Shown here: positions 1-6,581 of the stretch, in pieces | How the letters are laid out: the number at the start of each line of letters is the position of its first letter | Numbering within the stretch: the first letter of the stretch is position 1 | Assembly (NCBI GenBank): GCA_964445575.1 | Contig: CAYULB010000074.1 | Location: forward strand, 1 to 8,427 | Length of the DNA: 8,427 nt | Source: WJMT01 sp964445575 | Lineage (GTDB): Bacteria; Acidobacteriota; Aminicenantia; Aminicenantales; Aminicenantaceae | Direction of reading: 5' to 3' | Made by a program: the position numbers and the translations under genes | The notes under the pieces: generated by a model | Seen by the model: only the letters and a program-made list of their open reading frames with translations | Told to the model about the DNA's origin: nothing | Database searches by the model: none

Positions 1-690
1 GAGGTCAAAGCAGAAGAGGGGTGGACTATCCTGGAAACAGCTAAATTCTATGGACTGGAAATTCCAACCCTCTGCTACAATGAAGGATTGAGCACTTATG
101 GAGGATGCCGGCTGTGTCTAGTGGAAATCGGGGAAGGAGATAAAGCAAAACTTGTAAGCTCCTGCACATATCCTGCTGAAGAAGGACTGGTAGTGAGAAC
201 TGATACCAGAAAAGTTCTCAACACCCGGAAGATGATGATAGAACTTATGCTTTCGGTAGCCCCTAACTCTAAAATAATCCAAGACTTAGCCTCAAAATTT
301 GGAGTGACCCAGATGAGGTTTAAAGCGAGAAATGAAGAGTGCATTCTCTGCGGACTCTGCGTGCGTATGTGTGCTGAGCAAATGGATGGAAAGGCCATCG
401 GATTTCAAAATAGAGGGCATAAAAGAAGAATATCAACCCCCTTTGATGTCCGTTCTGAAGTTTGCAGGCTGTGCGGGGGATGCATGTATATTTGTCCTGC
501 GTGCCAGCTCAGATGCCAGGGACCTGATCCTGATGCAGATGTATGCAATGCCTGTCTGACCATGGATCCCACCTGTGTGGATGTTTATGACGAACTCCAA
601 TGCTGGATGTATGATGCGGGACACTGCGGTACATGTGTCAGAGAAGAAGATAAAAAAAAAGAAACTCAGCCAAACCAGACTAAAAAATAA
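1..690 (+). CDS. NuoG-like 2Fe-2S/4Fe-4S electron-transfer subunit (5' partial)
   Basis: The gene enters from upstream, because frame 1 is open from base 1 and reads straight into it; the TTG at 88 is only an internal codon. The visible 229 residues start inside a plant-type 2Fe-2S ferredoxin domain with ligands Cys25, Cys36, Cys39 and Cys55, in the order seen in NuoG, HoxU and the N-terminus of Fe-hydrogenases. The next segment (about 76-110), where NuoG has its His-Cys3 cluster, has no His or Cys, so that cluster is absent. Two 4Fe-4S motifs follow: Cys114/117/120/124 and Cys155/158/161/165. The tail (166-212) adds eight more cysteines. It is probably a soluble cytoplasmic electron carrier passing electrons from an NAD(P)H- or ferredoxin-oxidising partner. 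The downstream flavoenzyme gene is 59 bp away with no terminator between, so it is the likely acceptor. The true physiological donor is not visible. Confidence 0.88.
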   Translation, partial: EVKAEEGWTILETAKFYGLEIPTLCYNEGLSTYGGCRLCLVEIGEGDKAKLVSSCTYPAEEGLVVRTDTRKVLNTRKMMIELMLSVAPNSKIIQDLASKFGVTQMRFKARNEECILCGLCVRMCAEQMDGKAIGFQNRGHKRRISTPFDVRSEVCRLCGGCMYICPACQLRCQGPDPDADVCNACLTMDPTCVDVYDELQCWMYDAGHCGTCVREEDKKKETQPNQTKK

Positions 691-734
691 TCAGTAAAAA
701 ATGGTTTTTTTAATAGATAAAGTAAAGAGTCAAT

Positions 735-741
735 AAGGAGG
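735..741 (+). promoter_or_regulatory. Strong Shine-Dalgarno site of the glutamate-synthase-domain gene
   Basis: AAGGAGG lies 8 nt before the ATG at 750. It is a full match to the bacterial anti-SD and fixes the start codon. No convincing promoter is seen in the 59-bp gap, which supports co-transcription with the upstream Fe-S gene. Confidence 0.85.
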
Positions 742-749
742 AATTAAGA

Positions 750-2330
750 ATGTCTTATACAAAACTAAATCGGAGTGCCGCTACCCTTACTAAGAACCGG
801 ACAGAAGGGTCTATCAGTCCCTTTAGCGGTATGTGTGTGACCTGTGTTGATGGCTGTATTGGGATGTGTGAAATCGGAAAATCAGCCTACCGCGGTCATG
901 AAGTTCTCTACCCACAGCCTTTTGGAATCATCACCTCAGCGTCAGAAAAAGAATACCCTGTGGACCTTTCAGATTTCACCATTCTTGGCACAGCAGTGGG
1001 AGCCCATGGAGTGGAAGCTGACAGTGACAAAGCCACTTTCCCTAAAGTCAGCATTGAAACAGCCATAGGCCATGATAAAGGAATCAAACTCAAAGTCCCC
1101 TTTGTCATTTCAGCCATGGGTTCTACCAATGTTGCTAAGCAGAATTGGGAAGGCCTGGCAGCAGGAGCGGCCATATCTGGCGCCATTCTTACGGTGGGAG
1201 AAAATGTATGCGGCATGGATAATGAATCAGAGATTAAAAACGGAAGAATTGTCCGTTCTGTTGATATGGAAAACAGGGTTAATTTTTACAAAAAATGGCA
1301 GGAAAAAGGATACGGAACCGTTGCGGTCCAGGCCAATGTAGAAGACACCAGGCTGGGAGTCCAGGAATATGCCATTGAAAAATTGGGAGTTGACGCGGTT
1401 GAGCTGAAATGGGGACAAGGAGCTAAAGATATCGGAGGCGAAGTCAAATTAAAAAACCTATCAAAAGCACAAGAACTGAAACAAAGAGGATATATTGTTC
1501 TTCCAGATCCAGAAGACCCGGATGTCATCGAAGCTTTTAAAAAGGGAAGCTTTAAAGAATTTGAAAGACACTCAAGACTCGGCATGGTGGAAGAAGAAAG
1601 CTTTATGAAAAGAGTTGAAGAGCTGAGAAAAGCTGGAGCCAAGTACATTTTCCTGAAAACAGGTGCTTACCGGCCTGCTGACCTGGCTCGAGCAGTCAAA
1701 TTTGCTTCTAAAGCCAAACTGGACCTCCTCACTGTTGATGCTGCCGGAGGCGGAACAGGAATGAGCCCCTGGCGCATGATGAATGAATGGGGAGTCCCTG
1801 GAGTGGAGTTGTGGTCGCTTCTTTACAAATATCTCAAAAAACTGGATGAAAAAGGAGAGTTTGTCCCTGATATTGCTGCAGCAGGAGGCATTACTTTTGA
1901 AGACCAGATCTTCAAGGTTTTGGCCTTAGGAGCTCCCTATTTCAAGATTATAGGAATGGCCCGAGGTCCTATGGCTGCCACCATGGTCGGTAAAACCATT
2001 GGGAAAAGGATCCAAGAACAGCAGATACCGGTTTATGTGGAACGGTTTGGCAGCACAGCTGAAGAGATTTTTGTCACGGCTCCTAAACTCAAGAGAAAAT
2101 TCGGAGACCGATTCAAAGAAATTCCCACAGGCGGTTTGGGTCTTTACGGTTATTTTGAAAGGCTCGGTCAAGGATTAAGACAGTTTATGGCCGGAAGCAG
2201 AAAATTCCATCTCAAATATATCTCCAGAGATGACATTGCTTCCCTGACCAGAGAAGCTGAAAATATTAGCGGTATTCCTTATATTACTGAAATAGATAAA
2301 GAAGAAGCTGAAAAAATCCTTAACAGCTGA
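750..2330 (+). CDS. FMN-binding glutamate synthase-domain protein with N-terminal four-Cys motif
   Basis: This 526-residue protein matches the FMN/synthase (TIM-barrel) domain of glutamate synthase. Seen landmarks are ISAMGSTN (120-127), WGQGAKDIGGE (221-231), the glycine-rich VDAAGGGTGMSP (329-340) and the AAAGGI strand (377-381). Known family members make glutamate from 2-oxoglutarate and ammonia at FMN with electrons from ferredoxin or NAD(P)H. There is no class II glutaminase domain, so ammonia would have to be free or come from another subunit. Where GltB has its 3Fe-4S cysteines (after about residue 400), this protein reads GMARGPMAATMVGK with no cysteine. Instead it has Cys29, Cys32, Cys36 and Cys40 near the N-terminus, spaced C-x2-C-x3-C-x3-C, a likely Fe-S or metal site. 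It probably takes electrons from the upstream Fe-S protein. The fold is secure; glutamate synthase activity is an inference, and another FMN-dependent redox reaction is possible. Confidence 0.85.
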   Translation: MSYTKLNRSAATLTKNRTEGSISPFSGMCVTCVDGCIGMCEIGKSAYRGHEVLYPQPFGIITSASEKEYPVDLSDFTILGTAVGAHGVEADSDKATFPKVSIETAIGHDKGIKLKVPFVISAMGSTNVAKQNWEGLAAGAAISGAILTVGENVCGMDNESEIKNGRIVRSVDMENRVNFYKKWQEKGYGTVAVQANVEDTRLGVQEYAIEKLGVDAVELKWGQGAKDIGGEVKLKNLSKAQELKQRGYIVLPDPEDPDVIEAFKKGSFKEFERHSRLGMVEEESFMKRVEELRKAGAKYIFLKTGAYRPADLARAVKFASKAKLDLLTVDAAGGGTGMSPWRMMNEWGVPGVELWSLLYKYLKKLDEKGEFVPDIAAAGGITFEDQIFKVLALGAPYFKIIGMARGPMAATMVGKTIGKRIQEQQIPVYVERFGSTAEEIFVTAPKLKRKFGDRFKEIPTGGLGLYGYFERLGQGLRQFMAGSRKFHLKYISRDDIASLTREAENISGIPYITEIDKEEAEKILNS

Positions 2331-2370
2331 GAGAATCATCATTTGTTTAAGGATTGAAAAGCCGAAGCTC

Positions 2371-2410
2371 AAAGGGGAGATAGGAAACTCCTCCATATCT
2401 CCCCTTTTTT
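2371..2410 (+). terminator. Rho-independent terminator after the glutamate-synthase-domain gene
   Basis: A perfect 12-bp inverted repeat (AAAGGGGAGATA at 2371-2382, TATCTCCCCTTT at 2396-2407) encloses a 13-nt loop and runs into six T residues (2405-2410). It sits about 40 bp past the stop codon at 2330. On the opposite strand the hairpin is followed by only three T residues, so it could be a weaker stop for the convergent gatE-gatD transcript. I see no other terminator for that transcript in the 200-bp gap between the two stop codons; the remainder (2411-2530) is AT-rich with nothing recognisable. Confidence 0.88.
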
Positions 2411-2530
2411 ATTTATACTTCATAAAAACAAATGACATTGATTACTATCATACAGATTTGATAACGGAATTTTTACGAATTAAGACTTTTGCAAGCTCAA
2501 TGAAAATCAAGCTATACCTAATTTTTATCC

Positions 2531-3919
2531 TTATTTGTGGAATTTTCTGATAAATTCTTCCACTTCAGGAACTCCCCCCTGATAAATGAGATATCCGTTA
2601 TAGGGCTCCTTTTCTGTGATCTCATCATTTATAGGAATCAGCATCATTTGTTTGACTTTCTCCGGATCATTTGTCTGAGCCAATACCCATCCCAGTTTTA
2701 TATAGGCCACCTCAGGAAGCATGTTCTCAGCAGGAACGATTCCTTTGGCCATAAGGTCTCTTCCTGTATCATAAACATACATGTGCACATATCCCCAAAG
2801 AGTCTGAACTGTCATATAGATATGCACTCCTTTTTTAACAGCTCTTTCTATAGCCGGGTAAACCGGTTTGTTTACATGTCCCAATCCTGTGCCGGCAATA
2901 ACGATTCCTTTGTATCCATTATCAACCAGTGAATCGATTATATCGGGCTGCATGTTGGGATAATAATAAATCAAAGTGACCTTCTCTTCAAAAAAAGGAA
3001 ATATACGGCACTTTTTATCTTTTCTTCGAGGGTTATACTTTTTCTTAATCAGTTCCACATGGTTTCCTGTAACTTTGGCCACGGGAACATCTCCAATTGT
3101 CCGAAAAGTGGAACGGTAAGAAGAATGCATTTTTCTCACTCTTGTTCCCCTGTGCAGGAACCCATATTCATCTGAAGTGGGACCAAACATGCACACCAGA
3201 ACTTCAGCAATATCTGAATGGCCTGCTGCGTAAGAGGCATGCATCAGATTTAAAGCCGCGTCTGAGCTGGGCCTGTCCGAGGACCGCTGGGATCCCACCA
3301 ACACAACCGGAATGGGAAGGTCCTGAACCATAAAAGTAAGAGCGGCTGCCGTGTGATGGAGAGTATCGGTTCCATGCCCGATGATGATTCCATCTATACC
3401 TTTTTCAATCTCTTTTTTTATGGCTTTTGCTAAAACTTTATACTGCATGGGGCCCATATTTTCACTGAATACTCCGAACAGCTTTTCTGTGGTTATGTTG
3501 CATATGTCTGCAAGCTCGGGAACAGCACCATAAAGTTCTCCCGGAGAAAAGGCTGGGATCACAGCTCCTGTTCTATAATCCAATCGGGAAGCTATAGTGC
3601 CTCCTGTACCCAAAAGTTTGACATTGGGCTTATCCTCTGAATAGGGGAATTTTTTCTCGGGTATTTGATAGTGTGCTTTCTTATACCCCAGCTCTTTAAT
3701 GTTGTTTATGGTCTCTATATCAATCCCGATGTTGTAACCGCTGGATATTTTAAGGACTATGTGTCTGTCATCATCATTCTCTGCTCTTGGGAGTATGGTC
3801 CCTTCAAATTTCCCTCTTGTGGTATCCACTCTTACTTTTCCCCAGACTCTGGCCTGGAATCTTTTTAAAAGGTCCCGTGCTTTTCCCCTGTATCCCTGGA
3901 ACAATTCTTTTTCATTCAT
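2531..3919 (-). CDS. gatD: Glu-tRNA(Gln) amidotransferase subunit D (asparaginase-type)
   Basis: GatD is the ammonia-releasing half of the GatDE amidotransferase. It hydrolyses an amide donor (glutamine or asparagine), and the ammonia goes to GatE to amidate Glu on tRNA(Gln). The 462 residues show the GatD layout: an N-terminal small beta-barrel domain (about 24-75, with GKFEGTILPR and HIVLKISSGYNIGI), then an L-asparaginase I-type domain from about 98. Catalytic residues are in place: Thr108 in TGGTIAS, Thr184-Asp185 in GHGTDT, and Lys263 in RVRKMHSS. The length is slightly above the roughly 420-440 of archaeal GatD. The N-terminal barrel separates it from plain asparaginases. The ATG overlaps the end of gatE by 8 nt (ATGAATGA, 3912-3919), indicating translational coupling, with an AGGAAG site about 11 nt upstream inside gatE. 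The family is known mainly from archaea. Confidence 0.94.
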   Translation of the reverse strand: MNEKELFQGYRGKARDLLKRFQARVWGKVRVDTTRGKFEGTILPRAENDDDRHIVLKISSGYNIGIDIETINNIKELGYKKAHYQIPEKKFPYSEDKPNVKLLGTGGTIASRLDYRTGAVIPAFSPGELYGAVPELADICNITTEKLFGVFSENMGPMQYKVLAKAIKKEIEKGIDGIIIGHGTDTLHHTAAALTFMVQDLPIPVVLVGSQRSSDRPSSDAALNLMHASYAAGHSDIAEVLVCMFGPTSDEYGFLHRGTRVRKMHSSYRSTFRTIGDVPVAKVTGNHVELIKKKYNPRRKDKKCRIFPFFEEKVTLIYYYPNMQPDIIDSLVDNGYKGIVIAGTGLGHVNKPVYPAIERAVKKGVHIYMTVQTLWGYVHMYVYDTGRDLMAKGIVPAENMLPEVAYIKLGWVLAQTNDPEKVKQMMLIPINDEITEKEPYNGYLIYQGGVPEVEEFIRKFHK

Positions 3920-5900
3920 TTTTCTCAGCTTCCTGTCTGACTATCTGCTTGAGCTCTGAAAGAGGAATGTTTCCTAGTGCCCAAGGCCTCAGTTTTCCCA
4001 TAGCCCACTCAACCATGGCTTCTTTTTCATTGTCTGTCCTTTTATAAGGGACAAATTCTTTTAAAACAGTTGGGATCCTGGCCAAAATATCCTTTTTTTC
4101 TCTGTATTTAAAACCTATTTTTTTTAAAATCTGGCTTAAATCTTTATTGGGATGATGATAGAATTCAGGGAGGACCACCTCAGCTAATTCGAATTCAACG
4201 GAATGGTCCTGAAGAAACTTCAGTAATGGATAAATTTGCTCATGCCTGAACTCAGATGAGCTCTGGTCCTGCCCCTGAATGTGTTTCAATACATGACCGA
4301 AAAGAGTTCCCACATACTTAGGATCAATGTCCACATCATTTACAATTTTTTCCATAATAGGGAAAAGATTATTTCTCAGGATATAGGTAAAGGTATCTTC
4401 TGGAATATCCCACTTTCTTAACTGATTGATTCTTTGGTACACATCCTTTGGGAGCCTCTGCCTTATTTTGTCAATATACTCCTCCTCTAAAGGAATGGGA
4501 GCTGAATCTGTATCCGGATACATGCGGTCCGCCCCTGGAAGGACCCGTTCAAATATAGTGGTTCCATCTTCAAGTGCTTTCCGGCTTTCTCTTGGTACCC
4601 CATCAAATGCAAGCCGGCATCTTTCCTCAATGGTTTCAAGAGCTGTAGGGATGTCCTCTTCTGGACCCCAGATAACTACCTGGGCATCACCTGATTTTGC
4701 CCCCAGCATCTTTCTGATCCTGTTCCACTGATAGGGGGTTATGTGCTTTTCAATCTGTTCCGAATAAACCATGTGAGGCTTTTCTATACAGGCAATCACT
4801 TTTATCCTTCCGCTTAACTCATCAGCGAACATCTGACCGGGTTGAGTAAAACAAGACAGTATCCCCTTAAACCGAGGAAGATTGACTGCTGTCATTTCAA
4901 ATCCGTTCTGAACCGCGTCTTTCAAATTTTGAGACTTGAAGCGGAATTTTTCATGTTTAAGAGATTTGGATTTGATACACCATTGTTCTTTTTTTCTGAT
5001 TCTTCTTTTGAGCTCATCTCTTATTTGAAGGAGAGCCCACTGCCTGAATACCTCGTTATGAGTCAGCTCTGGAATCCATTTGTTATGGGCGACTCCCTTT
5101 ATCTCAATGCGGGTTCCTCCTTGACAGCTCACATTGACATCCTCTCTCCCTGAACCGATTCCTGTCCTCACTTTTCCTGTGCTCCGGTTTAGAAAACGGA
5201 TGTATTCAGCCCCTTCTCTTACTTCATCAGGATTTCTAAAATCAGGATAAGTCACTGTCTCAATTAAAGGTATTCCCAACCGGTCAGTCTGATATTTTCT
5301 CACATGTCTCACGTCCGAGATCTCCCGGCAGGAATCTTCTTCCAGGCTGAGCTGAATCAACCTGACTTTTTTATGACTCAGCTGGATTTCTCCCTCTACC
5401 CCTAAAATGGCTGTTCTCTGGAATCCCGTGGGAATGCTTCCATCTAAATACTGCTTTCGGATGATATGGACTTCTCCCACGATGTTAAATTTGCACAGAA
5501 GAGAGATTTCCAAAGCAATGTCAAGAGCTTCTCGGTTAAGTGAGAAAGGAGGAGTGTCATCAATGTCATAAGTGCAGGCTGTTTCGTTTTTTATTCTGTA
5601 GACAATCTGCTTTTTTGTCTTGAACTCCATCAAAGCCGTGCCGTCATACTCCCCTAATTCACTCAAGGTGGGGCGCATATGTCTTATGATTTCAGCATCG
5701 TATTCTTCTTTGCTGTTATACACACCAGCAGGGCAGTTGCAGAACAACTTTTTTTTAGTTTTTAACTGCTGATGGACTTCAAGACCGGCTTTAAATCCGA
5801 CCCTGTCATAATCTTTCTGCGAAACCTTTTTTCGGGGGATATAACCTACCCTCTCTTTTGTTTTTTGGTAATTATTCTCAGGATCAAATTCATCGTTCAT
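3912..5900 (-). CDS. gatE: Glu-tRNA(Gln) amidotransferase subunit E (GatB-like kinase/transamidase with AspRS-like insert)
   Basis: GatE phosphorylates Glu-tRNA(Gln) with ATP and amidates it with ammonia from GatD, giving Gln-tRNA(Gln) for translation. In the 662-residue protein the GatB/GatE cradle runs from about 35 to 300, with KAGLEVHQQL (37-46), LFCNCP (52-57), RPTLSELGE (76-84), LDGSIPTGFQRTA (152-164), SLEEDSCR (185-192) and GREDVNVSCQGGTRIEIKG (251-269). The AspRS-like insertion (GAD domain, about 335-450) distinguishes GatE from GatB: TAVNLPRFKGIL, GDAQVVIWGPEED, GVPRESRKALEDGT. GADRMYPDTDSAPI (456-469) leads into a helical C-terminal tail domain. I chose the ATG at 5900 (weak GGGA 7 nt upstream) over an in-frame TTG at 5954, which has no SD and lies only about ten nt past the expected transcript start. 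The roughly 34 residues before the cradle exceed a typical archaeal N-terminus. It is coupled to gatD by an 8-nt overlap. Confidence 0.94.
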   Translation of the reverse strand: MNDEFDPENNYQKTKERVGYIPRKKVSQKDYDRVGFKAGLEVHQQLKTKKKLFCNCPAGVYNSKEEYDAEIIRHMRPTLSELGEYDGTALMEFKTKKQIVYRIKNETACTYDIDDTPPFSLNREALDIALEISLLCKFNIVGEVHIIRKQYLDGSIPTGFQRTAILGVEGEIQLSHKKVRLIQLSLEEDSCREISDVRHVRKYQTDRLGIPLIETVTYPDFRNPDEVREGAEYIRFLNRSTGKVRTGIGSGREDVNVSCQGGTRIEIKGVAHNKWIPELTHNEVFRQWALLQIRDELKRRIRKKEQWCIKSKSLKHEKFRFKSQNLKDAVQNGFEMTAVNLPRFKGILSCFTQPGQMFADELSGRIKVIACIEKPHMVYSEQIEKHITPYQWNRIRKMLGAKSGDAQVVIWGPEEDIPTALETIEERCRLAFDGVPRESRKALEDGTTIFERVLPGADRMYPDTDSAPIPLEEEYIDKIRQRLPKDVYQRINQLRKWDIPEDTFTYILRNNLFPIMEKIVNDVDIDPKYVGTLFGHVLKHIQGQDQSSSEFRHEQIYPLLKFLQDHSVEFELAEVVLPEFYHHPNKDLSQILKKIGFKYREKKDILARIPTVLKEFVPYKRTDNEKEAMVEWAMGKLRPWALGNIPLSELKQIVRQEAEKNE

Positions 5901-5971
5901 TTCAAATTCCCATAACGAAACAGTCCATTTTATCAGAATTGAATAATTTTCCAAGTCAAACAGCAGAGCAA

Positions 5972-6000
5972 ATCATAAATTCCCGGTAGAAAAATGTCAA
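5972..6000 (-). promoter_or_regulatory. Predicted sigma-70-type promoter of gatE-gatD
   Basis: Reading on the - strand, TTGACA (6000-5995) is followed after exactly 17 nt by TATGAT (5977-5972): a six-of-six -35, a five-of-six -10 and ideal spacing. Transcription would begin near 5965, giving a leader of about 65 nt to the gatE ATG at 5900. It lies in the largest gap of the - strand cluster (156 bp), which suggests gatE-gatD is expressed independently of the upstream ALDH/MaoC genes. No operator or riboswitch is evident in the leader. Confidence 0.65.
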
Positions 6001-6056
6001 AAATAAAATGCTAGCCGAGAAGATTTGGGAGCAGCGGATTCCGGGATTGCTGCGGA

Positions 6057-6515
6057 TTAAACAAAAAAAAGTATCAAAACCTCTGCAGCTAACGCTGGTT
6101 TATCCTGACCTTCTGTTTCCACTTTGTTCTGCACATGAGCGAGAATGCGTCTGAATCCTTTTTTCTCTACTTTTTCAAGAACAGCCCGGTTTCGGATTCT
6201 GGAACCAGATTTCACAGGACTGATAAACCTTACTTTGTTTATTCCGTAATTCACCACCATTTTACAATCATAAGAAAAGAGCACACTGTTCCTGCTCAAA
6301 TAAGGAAGCAGAGACAGCACTAAAAACCCGTGAGCCACTGTGCCTCCCAGGAGGCTTCTGCCTGCTTTTTCAACATCCACATGGATCCACTGTTTATCAT
6401 GGGTGCATTCAGCAAAATCATTGATCAGAGACTGTGTTATCTTAAACCAATCAGAAACACAAACTTCTTTTCCCACGTGTTTTTTGAGTTTTTTCATGCT
6501 TATTTTTTCACTCAT
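6057..6515 (-). CDS. MaoC-type hot-dog fold hydratase/dehydratase
   Basis: This 152-residue protein is a single-domain MaoC-like hydratase of the NodN/R-specific enoyl-CoA hydratase group. Residues 21-48 hold the family's hydratase segment, SDWFKITQSLINDFAE then THDKQWIHVD, with the expected catalytic Asp40 and His45 (D-x4-H). GGTVAHGFLVLSLLP (57-71) and NYGINKVRFISPVKSGSRIR (89-108) are also typical. Known members hydrate trans-2-enoyl-CoA thioesters to (R)-3-hydroxyacyl-CoA; the chain length and real substrate cannot be read from the sequence. The ATG at 6515 is preceded by AAGGA with a 7-nt spacer to the start. It lies 66 bp after the aldehyde dehydrogenase gene in the same orientation, with no terminator or promoter seen between them, so they are likely co-transcribed and may act on the same acyl or aldehyde intermediates. 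There is no signal peptide; it should be cytoplasmic. Confidence 0.9.
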   Translation of the reverse strand: MSEKISMKKLKKHVGKEVCVSDWFKITQSLINDFAECTHDKQWIHVDVEKAGRSLLGGTVAHGFLVLSLLPYLSRNSVLFSYDCKMVVNYGINKVRFISPVKSGSRIRNRAVLEKVEKKGFRRILAHVQNKVETEGQDKPALAAEVLILFFV

Positions 6516-6581
6516 CCTAAATTCCTTTTAACTCGTTGAAACTGAGTCCCTTCCGCTTTAGAAAAACCAGCAGAAATAATT

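Noticed and set aside
88..90. TTG at 88 as the start of the Fe-S gene
   Set aside because: The frame is open from base 1 and encodes the expected beginning of the 2Fe-2S domain, including its first cysteine ligand, so the gene is truncated by the window.
695..712. A-run/T-run inverted repeat between the Fe-S gene and the FMN gene as a terminator
   Set aside because: The stem would be only A-T pairs with no GC core; it is more likely AT-rich spacer inside an operon.
750..2330. Classical glutamate synthase large subunit (gltB)
   Set aside because: It has no N-terminal glutaminase domain, no C-terminal beta-helix of full size and no 3Fe-4S cysteines, so the gene symbol was not applied.
2491..2516. 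Repeated CAAGCT near the end of gatD as a regulatory repeat or terminator
   Set aside because: Two 6-bp copies in AT-rich sequence with a poor stem; consistent with chance.
3097..3333. + strand open frame inside gatD
   Set aside because: It is antisense to a well-supported conserved gene, shows no recognisable protein features, and other antisense frames in the window look the same.
5898..5954. TTG at 5954 as the gatE start, giving 18 extra residues
   Set aside because: There is no Shine-Dalgarno before it and it lies about ten nt from the predicted transcription start; the ATG at 5900 is better placed.
6031..6053. Hairpin GCAGC/GCTGC just after the MaoC gene as a terminator
   Set aside because: Only a 5-bp stem with a 13-nt loop and no T run directly after it on the - strand.
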